53,682 nucleotides of DNA. It comes from a virus. Positions within the stretch are counted from its first letter, which is position 1, and each line of letters starts with the position of its first letter. The stretch is from positions 1-53,682 of the IMG/VR virus record IMGVR_UViG_3300006033_000032, one strand, 5' to 3'. Positions 1 to 8,684 of this stretch are shown in pieces. Both the position numbers and the translations under genes were made by a program. Under the pieces are notes generated by a model. It saw nothing but the letters and a program-made list of their open reading frames with translations. It was not told the origin of the DNA and did not search any database.

Positions 1-1055
1 CCACGCAGCACGCGCAGCAGCTTCATGTTGGCCGAGGCGCCGCCGCCGGCAGTCACGGTGCCGGTGCCAGTCTGGCCGACGCGGATGATGGTCGCGGTGT
101 TGCTGTTCTTGTTCAGCGCGACGATCTTGAAGTCGCCGTTCGCGTTGGCGATCGAGTCCTGGTCGATGCGCAGGAAGTCGCCGACCTGGGCAGCCGCGAT
201 GAGCGCGTTCCAGGCGTTGACGACGTTGGACGCCTGACCGCTCATCGACAGGATGACCTGATCCGCGCTGGTCGGCGCAGGCACCATGAAGAAGGGCGCG
301 GCCGGGTAGTCGGCGTTGGCGATCGAGAACGGGTTGCCACCGGGGCTGACGAGGCCGACATCAGCGACGTCGGTGTCCGAGCCGTTGATCACGGCAGTGC
401 CGCTGACGTTGGCGAAGCCAGTGATGTTGAAGCTCTTGCTCACGACCTTCACGCCGGTCGCGACGCTGGCGAGCTTCTCCACCTTCACCGCGTTCGAGCC
501 GGTGCCGGCACCGACCAGACGGTAGATGCGGTAGGAGCCGGCCATCGAGGCGGGAGCGTTGATCACCACGTCGGTGTCGTTCGCAGTCGCCTGGAGCGAG
601 AGGAAGTCGACGGTGTCGTCGGTGAAGGTCACGGTGTCGGGCTTGCCGGCGCCGTAGTCGTCGTCCGAGGTCGAGTTCGGCTGGTTGTTGTTGCGCGAGC
701 TGAGCAGGCTGTAGCTCAGCGCGAAGGTCTGGGCCAGCTCGATCAGATCGCCCTCGGGCGAGAGCTGCGCGTCGGGCGACGCGATCTCGAAGAGGCCGAG
801 CTGCTTGCCGCCGAAGCTCTTCGCGTCGAGCAGCACCTTGAAGGTGCTCGGGTCGATCACGGCGCCGGGCTTCAGGTTCGGGACAGCCGCCTGGAAGGCG
901 TCACCCGAGGTGTAGTCGCCGGCCTTCGCGCGGTACTCGATCTGGCGAGCCGGGCCGACCACCACGACGGGCAGCTGGGGCAGATCGCGGTTGGCCAGCG
1001 TGGTGCGCCGCTTCTGCGTGACGATGACATCGGGCGGGCTGTAGGGAGAAGGCAT
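1..1055 (-). CDS. Tail-sheath-like virion protein, N-terminal part (runs off the left edge)
   Basis: An uninterrupted minus-strand frame begins with ATG at 1055 (MPSPYSPPDVIVTQ) and continues past base 1 without a stop, giving at least 351 residues. The first 40 residues resemble the start of contractile tail sheath proteins: a proline-rich opening, a beta strand (DVIVTQ), then a hydrophobic strand ending in Gly-Pro (LPVVVVGPARQ). The rest is rich in Ser/Thr/Asn/Gly and beta-branched residues, as in sheath or other beta-rich structural proteins. An upstream TAGGACCGGACC may hold a weak ribosome binding site. It is the last visible gene of the leftward late block. The sheath call rests only on this N-terminal pattern and on context; a tube or other tail protein is possible. 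Confidence 0.5.
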   Translation of the reverse strand, partial: MPSPYSPPDVIVTQKRRTTLANRDLPQLPVVVVGPARQIEYRAKAGDYTSGDAFQAAVPNLKPGAVIDPSTFKVLLDAKSFGGKQLGLFEIASPDAQLSPEGDLIELAQTFALSYSLLSSRNNNQPNSTSDDDYGAGKPDTVTFTDDTVDFLSLQATANDTDVVINAPASMAGSYRIYRLVGAGTGSNAVKVEKLASVATGVKVVSKSFNITGFANVSGTAVINGSDTDVADVGLVSPGGNPFSIANADYPAAPFFMVPAPTSADQVILSMSGQASNVVNAWNALIAAAQVGDFLRIDQDSIANANGDFKIVALNKNSNTATIIRVGQTGTGTVTAGGGASANMKLLRVLR

Positions 1056-1164
1056 GGTCCGGTCCTATCGGTGATCGTGTGGGCTCAGATCCTGGTACGC
1101 AGGATACGCTTGGGCGCGTTGCCAGCAACAGGATGAGGGAAAGGTGACGACATTACTTGTGTTT

Positions 1165-1803
1165 TCAGCCACCCTGAGGGGTGGCATCGAGAGACGCGAG
1201 CTTGAGCGAGTTGGCCTTGTATCGCTGCACGATCTGCACGTGGTTCATGTGGTTCGCCAGCTCAGTGATCTGGTATGATTCCTGAGTCTGAACACGAACA
1301 GAGACCGTCGTCGACCACGGCTCGCCCTTGATGTTGGCGAGCTGCTGTGGCGCGCTGACGCTGAGTGGCGCGATGTCGTAGATGTCGAACTCGCGCATCA
1401 TGTCGCCACGATACATCTTCAGGATCTGGTAGGCGATCGACGCGAGCACCTCGCTCTGCGTCTTGTTGCCAGCCTCGCACTGGATGTAGACGTTGGTCGT
1501 GCACAGGTCGCTGTACTGGCGTTCGTCAGTCGCGCCGCCAACATGGTTCAGCAGGTGCAGGCCCTGTGGTTGGAAATCGCTGCGGTAGACGCAGATCAGC
1601 AGACGGTTGCCGCTGCGATCGAAGCCGGTGCGGCCTTCGGGATCACAGATCCACAGCTTCGAGTTCTTCGGGTCGCTCTGCACGAACCGGAACGGATTCT
1701 TCCCGTCGATCAGTCGCTCTTCGGCGAACGCCGCCTGGAGCGCCGCCAGGATGACGTCGACCGCCTTGAGCGCGTGCAGCCGGATGTCGAGTGCGTCAGA
1801 CAT
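1165..1803 (-). CDS. Virion-associated protein, possible tail terminator/neck protein
   Basis: This is a 212-residue soluble-looking protein with an N-terminal helix (about residues 5-30), a mixed alpha/beta middle with several Cys residues, and no membrane segment. I do not recognise the family. Its ATG overlaps the stop region of the upstream gene (1803), so the two are probably translationally coupled. It lies just before the sheath-like gene in transcription order, a place where contractile phages often keep a tail terminator or neck protein; that is inference from position only. The 109 bases between this gene and the sheath-like gene contain nothing I can name. Confidence 0.55.
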   Translation of the reverse strand: MSDALDIRLHALKAVDVILAALQAAFAEERLIDGKNPFRFVQSDPKNSKLWICDPEGRTGFDRSGNRLLICVYRSDFQPQGLHLLNHVGGATDERQYSDLCTTNVYIQCEAGNKTQSEVLASIAYQILKMYRGDMMREFDIYDIAPLSVSAPQQLANIKGEPWSTTVSVRVQTQESYQITELANHMNHVQIVQRYKANSLKLASLDATPQGG

Positions 1804-2186
1804 CAGACGAGTGCGCTCAGCGGCGCATCAGGGCGGGGCTGCGGCGTGCCAGCGGTGGAGAGTAGGTTCGAGGTGTGCGGATCAGACGCAGCCAGATGGC
1901 TGGTCGCCGACGCAGCGAGCGCGCCGATGAGTGCATCACGCGGGATGCCAGCGGCCACGAGGTTGTTCAGGCCGGGAACGGTGTTGATGACGCGACCGAA
2001 CAGCACGCCCATCAATGCACCAAGAGCAGCGTCCTGCGCTGCCGCTGCGGTCTTGGTCGGGAAGTGCAGCATGGCGTCGACGGACGCCGTCGCCTTCTTG
2101 AAGCCCTTGAACTGTATTGCACCGGGGATTGCACCCGGTTTGTCGGGAGCAGCACGCTGCGGCATGGAGAACGGAGTGCGCGGCAT
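1803..2186 (-). CDS. Small Ala/Gly-rich structural-cluster protein
   Basis: It encodes 127 residues: a basic, proline-rich N-terminus, then an alanine/glycine-rich stretch (about residues 45-95, AAAAQDAALGALMGVLFG) that could form a membrane-active helix pair, then a disordered Pro/Ser tail. No family is recognised. It is one of several proteins in this block with small-residue, glycine-zipper-like segments. It sits one base from the gene upstream of it and overlaps the next start. Confidence 0.55.
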   Translation of the reverse strand: MPRTPFSMPQRAAPDKPGAIPGAIQFKGFKKATASVDAMLHFPTKTAAAAQDAALGALMGVLFGRVINTVPGLNNLVAAGIPRDALIGALAASATSHLAASDPHTSNLLSTAGTPQPRPDAPLSALV

Positions 2187-2187
2187 G

Positions 2188-3009
2188 TCAGACCTTCACC
2201 AGATCCCAGCTCTTCCCGCCGATCGACGCAGAGGTCTCCGGCACGGGGATGCTGTAGGCGACGTGATTATCATCGAGCTTCGTCGCAGTGCAAAGCTGCG
2301 AAACAGGGTATCCACGGTGCGTGTACTGGACGACACGGTTCACGTGGTATCGAGTTCCGACCACACGGTCGACGATCAGATCGTCGACACCGACCCACGG
2401 GTTGTTCGACAGCTCGATCAGCTCTTCGCTCGGTTCGACACGGCCGATCATCTGCATCGCAGCCACGGTGCGCGGAGCAGGAACGATGCCAGTCATGAGC
2501 AGCGGCTTGCAGTAGCCGTCGTTGTATCCGGTGCCGAAGCAGATGGGGCAGTCGGCATCGGCAGGAAGCTGACGTTCGGGGTGCCAGCAGCGCGAGCACT
2601 TCGAGCCCCACTGCTTGCGAACGAGCGCAGCCAGCGCGACGCCATTCTTCACGACCATCGAAACGTTCTTCTTCCTGATCATCTCCAGCGCGATGTTGTC
2701 AGGGTCGTGCACGAGATAGACGGGCTCGGAGTCCGTGTAGCCGTCACCGACAGTCGACGCGACGCGAACGCGGTAGTACCACGTGCGCATGCTCGTTGGG
2801 CCTTCGACGTCGAAGTCGTAGTAGTGGAAGCTGCCGGTCTCGATCTCGCTGACGAGATCCCACGGACCATCCTGGCCCTGGCTGCGGAACACCTCGAATG
2901 CGATCTTGTCGAGCGGATACGCCGTGGGCGTCAGAGCCCACCGAACCAGCAGACTGTCGGCGCGCGTGCAGCGAACGTGGACGAACTTGAAGGTCGGGAG
3001 GTCAGGCAT
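2188..3009 (-). CDS. Virion protein with fibronectin-III-like start and DnaJ-type zinc motif
   Basis: The 273-residue protein opens with a beta sandwich reminiscent of fibronectin type III (about residues 1-100; TFKFVHVRCTRADSLLVRW, later TWYYRVRV). A cysteine cluster follows around residues 138-160, CSRC then 13 residues then CPICFGTGY. CxxCxGTG is the zinc-finger signature of DnaJ-type proteins and of some phage head-tail proteins. The C-terminus looks like an all-beta domain. It overlaps the upstream glycine-zipper gene by 8 bases. It is probably a structural or neck component; the exact role is unknown. Confidence 0.6.
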   Translation of the reverse strand: MPDLPTFKFVHVRCTRADSLLVRWALTPTAYPLDKIAFEVFRSQGQDGPWDLVSEIETGSFHYYDFDVEGPTSMRTWYYRVRVASTVGDGYTDSEPVYLVHDPDNIALEMIRKKNVSMVVKNGVALAALVRKQWGSKCSRCWHPERQLPADADCPICFGTGYNDGYCKPLLMTGIVPAPRTVAAMQMIGRVEPSEELIELSNNPWVGVDDLIVDRVVGTRYHVNRVVQYTHRGYPVSQLCTATKLDDNHVAYSIPVPETSASIGGKSWDLVKV

Positions 3010-4201
3010 TGCTCACCGCCGGCTGCATGCGCTTCGTCGCCAGCCAGCGGTGGTATCCAGCACGCGTGCGGATGCCCTTGTCGTCGATGGCAGCGTTGCT
3101 GAGGGCAGCGAGCTTCTTCAGGAATGAGAAAGCGTCAGCGACTTTCGGCTGCGGCGTCCCGTTGATGTGGCTGCCGACTGCGTTGCCAAGCACGCGCCCG
3201 CCGAGCCCACCAGCAACAGCGCCGCCGGCCGTGCCAGCTGCGCCGCCGAGGACAGCACCGACGTCGCCGCCGACGGCGTCTCCGCCGAGAGCACCCAGCG
3301 TTGCACCGCCAACAGCGCCAAGCGCAGCGCCCAGTCCGGTGCCCAGAGCACGACCCTTCATGTGGTAGTCGGGGTGCCGTGCTTCCGGCGTGTTCATGTT
3401 CTCAGTCGTGCGCTCGATGAACGGCGTCTTCAGGCCCTCGCTCAGCGCGAGACCAGGGACCAGCGACTTGCTGTAGCCGAGCGCCATGCCTCCGAGGCTT
3501 GCATGCTTGGCGAGGTACGCGTCGAGTTCCTCGGGCGACATCTCGTAGATGGACTTCTCACGTGGGCGATTGGCGTTCTGCACTTCAGAGCCGATGACGG
3601 CACCAGCCGGGATGCCGAGCGCCGTGCCCATCACCATGCCGCGCGTGCGATCGGGACCCTCGTTGTACATCGCGCTGCCTGCACCGCCGCCGAGGATGCC
3701 ACCGATCGCGCCGCCAGTCAGCGCACCAGACAGACCAGCAACCTTCGCGTGTTCCGTCGCCCAGAAGGCGAGCTTCGGGTTGCGACGGATGGCACGGTCT
3801 TCCACGGCCTCACGCTTCTCACGGATCGGCTCAGCCAGCTCGTCAGCCTTGTTCTTCAGCGCACGGTGCCCCGCGATCAGACCGTAGGCCGTCGGCAGCG
3901 TCATGCCGCCGACGAGCGCACCAGTGCCGGCACCACCAACACCGTGCCAGATGGTGCGGCCGAGCGATTCACCGTCCTCGCTGCCGAGCGTCGCACCAAG
4001 CGTGGCGCCCAGCGTGCCGCCGGCCAGCTGGCCGATGGTGTTCCAGTTGCTGCCCTGGTCGAGAAGGTGCTTGCGCTGCTTCTTGTCGAGATCGCTGACG
4101 CTGGCACCGGGCGACAGCAGATGTGCTGCCCCGAGCCCGACACCGTAGCCGGGACCGCCAGGGCCAATGGCCTCCTGAACGATGGGCGGGAGGTCAGGCA
4201 T
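3002..4201 (-). CDS. Glycine-zipper protein with WATEHAKVAG motif
   Basis: This 399-residue protein consists largely of glycine-zipper repeats (GGTLGATLGATLG, GGAIGGILGGGAG, and a long run near residues 285-345), separated by charged linkers. Such segments form closely packed helices that can enter membranes, and in phages they occur in internal or ejected proteins. Around bases 3740-3775 it carries the peptide FWATEHAKVAG, which recurs in at least five other products of this window. No enzyme motif is visible. A DNA-ejection or inner-membrane-crossing role is possible but is inference. Confidence 0.6.
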   Translation of the reverse strand: MPDLPPIVQEAIGPGGPGYGVGLGAAHLLSPGASVSDLDKKQRKHLLDQGSNWNTIGQLAGGTLGATLGATLGSEDGESLGRTIWHGVGGAGTGALVGGMTLPTAYGLIAGHRALKNKADELAEPIREKREAVEDRAIRRNPKLAFWATEHAKVAGLSGALTGGAIGGILGGGAGSAMYNEGPDRTRGMVMGTALGIPAGAVIGSEVQNANRPREKSIYEMSPEELDAYLAKHASLGGMALGYSKSLVPGLALSEGLKTPFIERTTENMNTPEARHPDYHMKGRALGTGLGAALGAVGGATLGALGGDAVGGDVGAVLGGAAGTAGGAVAGGLGGRVLGNAVGSHINGTPQPKVADAFSFLKKLAALSNAAIDDKGIRTRAGYHRWLATKRMQPAVSNA

Positions 4202-4207
4202 GGCTCT

Positions 4208-6106
4208 TCAGGCCGATGCAGTCTGCGGACGCGGAGCGCCGGCCAGCGCCATGCGCGCACGGTGCGCGTTGACGTCGTTCTTCGCGCCCTCGCGCCCGAC
4301 GAGGTCCGCAGCGCCCAGGCCGCCGGCAGCGGCGCCGAGGCCCGCGCCGAGGGTGTGCGCCGAGACGTCACCGACCAGCGGGATCGGGGTGCTGCTCGGA
4401 GCGATGCCGGACTCGGTCAGCGCGTCGGCGCCCATGCCGCCCAGCTCGCTGCCGGCCAGTGCGCCCATGCCGCCGAGCCCGACGGCCATCAGGCCACGGC
4501 CCAGGCCGCCGCTGCCCGCAGCCACGGCCTTCTCGCGGTCAGTCAGCTCGGGGTGGCCAGCGATGAAGCCCTGCCGGCCGATGTGCGAGCCAGCCACGCC
4601 AGCAGCCAGTGGCGCTGCGATGGGCGTGCCGAGCGCAGCGCCGCCGGCCAGCGCGCCAGCGCCGCCGCCGATGATGTCAGAGCCCATGCCGGCGAGCTTG
4701 AACAGCTCGGTGGCCCAGGCTTCGTCATCGGTGCCGATCAGGTCCTCGAACTCAGCGGTCTTGGGCGTGGTCGAGGTGACCGGGTTGCTGTAGCCAGCGT
4801 AGCCGCCGAGCGCCGCACCGGCGAGCGCGCCGGGCAGAGCGAACGAGTGGATGTTCTGATGCTGCGGGCCGATGAAGCCGTCCGGGTTCTTCGTGGCGAA
4901 GTCCTTCTTGAACTTCGAGCCCGTGTAGCCGCCAGCGAGCGCACCGAGGCCCGCGCCGACCAGTGCACGGCCCCAGTGCGGGTTGTCGTGGTGTGCCTCG
5001 AACTGCGGATCAGCACGCGACGGATCGTCGCTGATGATGTCGCCGACCTGCTGCTCGACGTGCTCCTGGCCCGCATTGCGCGCACCGAGGTAGCCGCCCA
5101 GTGCAGCGCCGCCGACGCCGCCGGCCAGCGCGCCGCCGAGGCCGCGCGCCAGCGGGCCACCGACGTTGTCGATGGCGTGCGAGGCCGCGAGGCCAGCATT
5201 CTGCACCGGGGTCTGGCCCAGCGGAGCCATGGTCGACGTGTCGCGGCCCTTGGCCGTCATCACGCCAGCGAGGCCACCGAGCGCAGCGCCGCCAAGGCCG
5301 CCGAGCAGCGCACCGCCGATGCCCTTGCCGCGACCAGCGACAGCAGCGCCCACATGGCCGCGCATCGCATCGGCTTCGTCCTTCGAGATGAGGCCCTTGT
5401 TCAGCGCATCCTGGATCTTCTGCTCGACACCCTGCGCGTAGGCACCGCCGCCGACTGCCGCATCGGTGACCGAGTAGTCGTCGCCGAGCATGGCCTGCGT
5501 GCCGTGCGAGCTGAGGTTGCCACCGACGTAGCCACCAGCGAGGCCGCCGCCGAGAGCACCGATGCCCGAACCAGCGAGGCGACCGATGGTGCTGCCGACC
5601 GGGTTGGGCGAGAGCTTGGCACCCAGCTGGCCACCGTAGTAGCCGCCAGCGAGGCCGCCGCCGGCCATACCCGCGACGGCACCGCCGCTGCCGTCCATGA
5701 CGTTGCGCAGCGAGAAGGCGATCTTGACGTCTTCATCGTTGTCTTCGTCGTCACGGCAGCCGAAGACATCGAGCGGGAGCAGAGTGGTGGTCATGGAAGA
5801 TGCCTTTGCTTGATCTTGTGGGAATAGCGTACTCGCGAGACGGCCGAGTCCAAGGCCCTGGAGAGCCTGAGCGAACCCTTCGCGCCACGGGGTCGATGCG
5901 CCGGACCAGCTCTGCCAGTCCTGTGGCTGCGCAGTGTTGATGCCTTCGGTGCCTTTCGAGAGGCAGTAGGTGTAGCCGTTCTCGTACTCCGCAGCACGCT
6001 GTGGATCGAGCTTGCCGTACGGGTTGGCAGTGAGCGTAGGCGACGGCGAATCACCACGCGGATGATCCTCGCCGCCCGACGCGCGCTCAGTTGCCTGGAC
6101 CGGCAT
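4208..6106 (-). CDS. Large glycine-zipper protein with RMF-like N-terminus
   Basis: The frame is 632 residues. Residues 1-100 include a short segment (AAEYENGYTYCLSKG ... WSGASTPWREGF) that recalls the ribosome modulation factor pattern GY..G...W..GWREG. From about residue 130 to the end it is almost wholly glycine-zipper repeats (GGAVAGMAGGGLAGGYYGG and many others). It contains EAWATELFKLAG near bases 4690-4725, a member of the recurrent WATExxKxAG motif. An internal ATG at 5793 (MTTTLLPLDVF) has AAAGG upstream and could be a second start, separating the N-terminal segment from the zipper body. It overlaps the upstream stop by one base. Confidence 0.55.
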   Translation of the reverse strand: MPVQATERASGGEDHPRGDSPSPTLTANPYGKLDPQRAAEYENGYTYCLSKGTEGINTAQPQDWQSWSGASTPWREGFAQALQGLGLGRLASTLFPQDQAKASSMTTTLLPLDVFGCRDDEDNDEDVKIAFSLRNVMDGSGGAVAGMAGGGLAGGYYGGQLGAKLSPNPVGSTIGRLAGSGIGALGGGLAGGYVGGNLSSHGTQAMLGDDYSVTDAAVGGGAYAQGVEQKIQDALNKGLISKDEADAMRGHVGAAVAGRGKGIGGALLGGLGGAALGGLAGVMTAKGRDTSTMAPLGQTPVQNAGLAASHAIDNVGGPLARGLGGALAGGVGGAALGGYLGARNAGQEHVEQQVGDIISDDPSRADPQFEAHHDNPHWGRALVGAGLGALAGGYTGSKFKKDFATKNPDGFIGPQHQNIHSFALPGALAGAALGGYAGYSNPVTSTTPKTAEFEDLIGTDDEAWATELFKLAGMGSDIIGGGAGALAGGAALGTPIAAPLAAGVAGSHIGRQGFIAGHPELTDREKAVAAGSGGLGRGLMAVGLGGMGALAGSELGGMGADALTESGIAPSSTPIPLVGDVSAHTLGAGLGAAAGGLGAADLVGREGAKNDVNAHRARMALAGAPRPQTASA

Positions 6107-6594
6107 TACCAGTGCTCTCCACCGTACGTGAAGAGGATGCCGTACTCGCTCGCCATGCCCTGGCCATTGAGCGCAGCCATGACGTTCATCGACACCTTCT
6201 GGTTCACCTTCTTCTGCTCGTAGTCCTGGTAGAAGGTGTTGACCCAGCCGCTGTATTCGCCGGCCTTCGCGTGGTCATCAGCGCTGGTGCCGCCGTCCTG
6301 CGAAGGCATGTGCTCACGGCTGTGCCAGATGCCAGCGCTCGTGAGCGCCATGCACGCCGCGCACTGAAGAAGCAGGTACTTGTTCGGGTGCGTGGCGAGG
6401 TTGATCGGCGGCAGCGGCGGAGGCGTCATGTTCCAGTCCATCACCGCTTGGATGATGCACTGCTTCAGCTCTTCGTCGTTGCTCTCGTAGCGCCCGAGCA
6501 GCAGACGATTCAGCTCCTTCTTGTCGCGGATCATGTGCCGCAACGAGCGAGCTGCGCGTGCGAGGCGCTCATCGTCTGACAGTTCGAGCGGCAT
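6106..6594 (-). CDS. Hypothetical virion-cluster protein
   Basis: It is 162 residues with helical N-terminal and middle parts, a CAAC pair near residue 80 (LLLQCAACMALTSAG), and an aromatic C-terminus ending GGEHW. I recognise no family. It sits three bases from the previous gene and overlaps the next start by one base, so it is co-transcribed with the head genes. A neck or head-completion role would fit the position but is not shown. Confidence 0.55.
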   Translation of the reverse strand: MPLELSDDERLARAARSLRHMIRDKKELNRLLLGRYESNDEELKQCIIQAVMDWNMTPPPLPPINLATHPNKYLLLQCAACMALTSAGIWHSREHMPSQDGGTSADDHAKAGEYSGWVNTFYQDYEQKKVNQKVSMNVMAALNGQGMASEYGILFTYGGEHW

Positions 6595-6597
6595 GAC

Positions 6598-7092
6598 TTA
6601 CTTCTTGTTCTTCTTGAACTTGGCCAGCGGATCGACGGCCGGGACTTCGGCTTTCGGCTCCGGCTGAGCAGTGGCAGCGGGCGCTTCGGGAGCGGCGGGT
6701 TCAGCCGGCTTCTCGGCCTCCGGCGCGACCGGCTTTTCGGCAGCCGGAGCTTCGGGCGCCGGGGCCTCAGGAGCCTGAGCCTCAGGAGCCTTCGGGGCCT
6801 CGGGCTCGACGGGCGGCTTCTCGTCCTTCGGCTCGACGGGCGGCTTCTCGTCCTTCGGCTTGCTCTGCGGCGGCACGCCGCGCATGTTGACGATCGTCAG
6901 CTCGATGACGCTGCCGGCGGCAGCGTTCTTCGCCGAGTCCCAGAGCCGGTTCGCGGCGCGCTCGGTCAGCTCGTCGAAGTTCACTTCGAGCGTCTTGCCG
7001 GCGTCGATCGTCACGATCTCGGCGAGGTTGACAGCCGTTTTGGTGAGGTTCTTGAGGGAGGCGACGAGGGGGATGTCGCGGCGGAGGGGCAT
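6598..7092 (-). CDS. Protein with short folded N-terminus and Pro/Ala/Glu repeat tail
   Basis: The first 70 residues look folded and beta-rich (SLKNLTKTAVNLAEIVTIDAG). The remaining 95 are low-complexity KPPVEP, PEAPA and AEKPA repeats ending in a lysine cluster (KFKKNKK). The repeat portion includes two identical tandem copies of a nine-residue unit. Such tails are usually extended and flexible. The gene lies just downstream of the major capsid gene, separated from it by a strong hairpin. The function is unknown; a head-associated fibre or linker is possible. Confidence 0.55.
   Translation of the reverse strand: MPLRRDIPLVASLKNLTKTAVNLAEIVTIDAGKTLEVNFDELTERAANRLWDSAKNAAAGSVIELTIVNMRGVPPQSKPKDEKPPVEPKDEKPPVEPEAPKAPEAQAPEAPAPEAPAAEKPVAPEAEKPAEPAAPEAPAATAQPEPKAEVPAVDPLAKFKKNKK
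6803..6856 (-). repeat. Tandem 27-base coding repeat, two copies
   Basis: Bases 6803-6829 and 6830-6856 are identical 27-mers and encode the unit KDEKPPVEP twice within the proline/glutamate-rich tail of the surrounding gene. Exact identity at DNA level suggests recent slippage duplication. Confidence 0.9.
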
Positions 7093-7162
7093 GTCGTTTT
7101 TCCTTTCGGTGACAGGAGCTGAGTTTAGACGAGGCCAGCGAACGCGCCAGCGGGAACGAGGG

Positions 7163-7202
7163 CCTAGAAACGAGCAACCCCTGGCTTGCGCCAGGGGTTG
7201 CT
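7163..7202 (-). terminator. Terminator-type hairpin downstream of the major capsid gene
   Basis: A perfect 13-base-pair stem (7173-7185 with 7190-7202, loop TTGC) lies 25 bases past the capsid stop. On the minus strand it is followed by a weak pyrimidine run (CGTTTCT). It may terminate or attenuate transcription so that capsid mRNA exceeds that of the genes beyond it, or protect the capsid mRNA 3' end. Confidence 0.6.
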
Positions 7203-7226
7203 ACTCCATTCAGATCGACAGACGAC

Positions 7227-8150
7227 TCAGGCAGCCAGCGAGACGCGGGCGATGCCGTTGTTGTTGCCGAGGCCCATGCCGATGTACTCCCAGGCCATGA
7301 ACTCGATGGTGTTGAACACCTTGCGCACGCCGAACTTGGTGCTGTCGAGCACCAGGAAGCGGCCGAGGGCCTTCTCGTCGGCGAACCCGTAGATGGTCGG
7401 GTTGCCGTTGGCGTCCTTCAGCATGTCGGCCTTGATGGTCACGATCAGCTTGCGGCCCGCCCAGTTGTAGTACTTGTAGCCCTCGACGGTGACTTCCTTC
7501 AGCAGGTCGCTGCCGAGATCCTGGTAGTCGAAGTCCAGGATGTCGTTGAAGGTGGTCACGCTCATCAGGATGGTCGAGCAGCGCAGGCGCTTGCTCTCGA
7601 TCTTGTTGATGAGGCGCTTCACCGCGTTCTTGGTCAGCTTCTGGCCGGTGCCGGCGACGGCCTCGGTGTTGCCCGCAGCGGTGGCGGCGGCCTCCGCGTA
7701 CTTCAGGAAGAACGAGTCCTCGGTCTCTTCGATCTCGCGGACGACGTTTTCCTCGATCACCTTGGTGACCGGCTGAGTCGAGGCCAGCAGCTCGATCTCC
7801 TTCTTGGCGTACATGTCGCTGGAGATCTCGAAGATCGGGATCTCGTAGCGCGGGGTGCTGATGTACTGGCTGTCCGGCTCGGCCTTGAAGTTGATGGCCT
7901 TGGCCGGGCCGACGTGCACTTCCTTCTCGTCGATGAAGACGAGCTGGTCGTGGTCGACGCTGTTCTTCAGGTCGTACCGGGTGACGGTACGCGGGGTGAG
8001 AATCTGACGAGCGAACGAACGCTCGCGCAGCTTCTCGGCGATGAAGAGGCCCGCAGCTTCGGCCAGCTTCGCGTTGTTGGGACCGTTCAGCTCGCGCACG
8101 AAAGTCGTGGCGTCATTCTTGAACAGGTCGAGGTACTGTGCTCCGCTCAT
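7227..8150 (-). CDS. Major capsid protein (HK97-fold type)
   Basis: The 307-residue protein has the layout of HK97-type capsid proteins. A helical N-terminal arm is followed by an E-loop-like region (YISTPRYEIPIFEISSD), a long central helix (VIEENVVREIEETEDSFFLKY), and a P/A-domain section ending with GRKLIVTIKADML ... FLVLDSTKFGVRKVFN ... WEYIGMGLGNNNGIARVSL, typical of the A-domain and last strand. A strong ribosome site (AGGAAAAGGAAC) precedes ATG. A small decoration-protein candidate lies immediately upstream and a terminator-type hairpin immediately downstream, as expected for a highly expressed gene. No long N-terminal scaffold domain is present, so assembly probably relies on separate core proteins. 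Confidence 0.75.
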   Translation of the reverse strand: MSGAQYLDLFKNDATTFVRELNGPNNAKLAEAAGLFIAEKLRERSFARQILTPRTVTRYDLKNSVDHDQLVFIDEKEVHVGPAKAINFKAEPDSQYISTPRYEIPIFEISSDMYAKKEIELLASTQPVTKVIEENVVREIEETEDSFFLKYAEAAATAAGNTEAVAGTGQKLTKNAVKRLINKIESKRLRCSTILMSVTTFNDILDFDYQDLGSDLLKEVTVEGYKYYNWAGRKLIVTIKADMLKDANGNPTIYGFADEKALGRFLVLDSTKFGVRKVFNTIEFMAWEYIGMGLGNNNGIARVSLAA

Positions 8151-8170
8151 GGTGTAGTTCCTTTTCCTGT

Positions 8171-8659
8171 TCAGTTGCCGAGGGTACGGGCGACGAGGCG
8201 AGCGGCCGAGACCGACTCGACGATCGCGATCTTGGCACCCTCAGGGTCGGTGCCGTCGACCCACTTGACCAGACGGCCACCGGCGTCGACCGCCAGTGCA
8301 TCGCCGACGGCGAGGCCGGTGGCGACGAAGCCGACCGGGGTCACGCTGAAGACGAAGATGCCGTAGGCCAGAGCGACCTGATTCGCCGCGACCGCCGAAG
8401 GCAGCGAGACGAGGTTGGTCGGATCGGTCGGCAGGAACGGCGCGGCGCCAGCGAAGTCGCCGGCAGCGAGGCCCTGCTTCACGGTCTGGAGACCCTCGAC
8501 GACCAGATAGGCGCCGGGAGCGCCGGCAGCGGGGAGGACCGCTTCGCCGGACGAGTTGAGGGCGACCCAGCGGCCTTCGAGCACCTTGATGCCCGAGGCG
8601 ACCGGCTTCGACCGGATGTTCACGTCAGTGAACGGGGTGAGAAGGTTGAGTTCCTTCAT
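8171..8659 (-). CDS. Capsid decoration/stabilisation protein candidate
   Basis: It encodes 162 residues, mostly short beta strands with glycine/alanine turns (SGIKVLEGRWVALNSSGEA, later VGDALAVDAGGRLVKW). This is the pattern of small head-decoration proteins encoded next to the capsid gene. A clear ribosome site AAGGATC precedes the ATG and only 20 bases separate it from the capsid gene. The call rests on fold-like pattern and position; no catalytic motif is present. Confidence 0.5.
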   Translation of the reverse strand: MKELNLLTPFTDVNIRSKPVASGIKVLEGRWVALNSSGEAVLPAAGAPGAYLVVEGLQTVKQGLAAGDFAGAAPFLPTDPTNLVSLPSAVAANQVALAYGIFVFSVTPVGFVATGLAVGDALAVDAGGRLVKWVDGTDPEGAKIAIVESVSAARLVARTLGN

Positions 8660-8684
8660 GGTGTTGATCCTTGATGGCGAAAGC

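Noticed and set aside
1543-5827. Long plus-strand open frames opposite the structural genes (for example 1543-3102 and 3167-5827).
   Set aside because: They lie antisense to well-formed coupled genes, have shadow-type composition (Arg/Ala/Gly/His-rich), no ribosome sites, and arise from high G+C codon use on the other strand.
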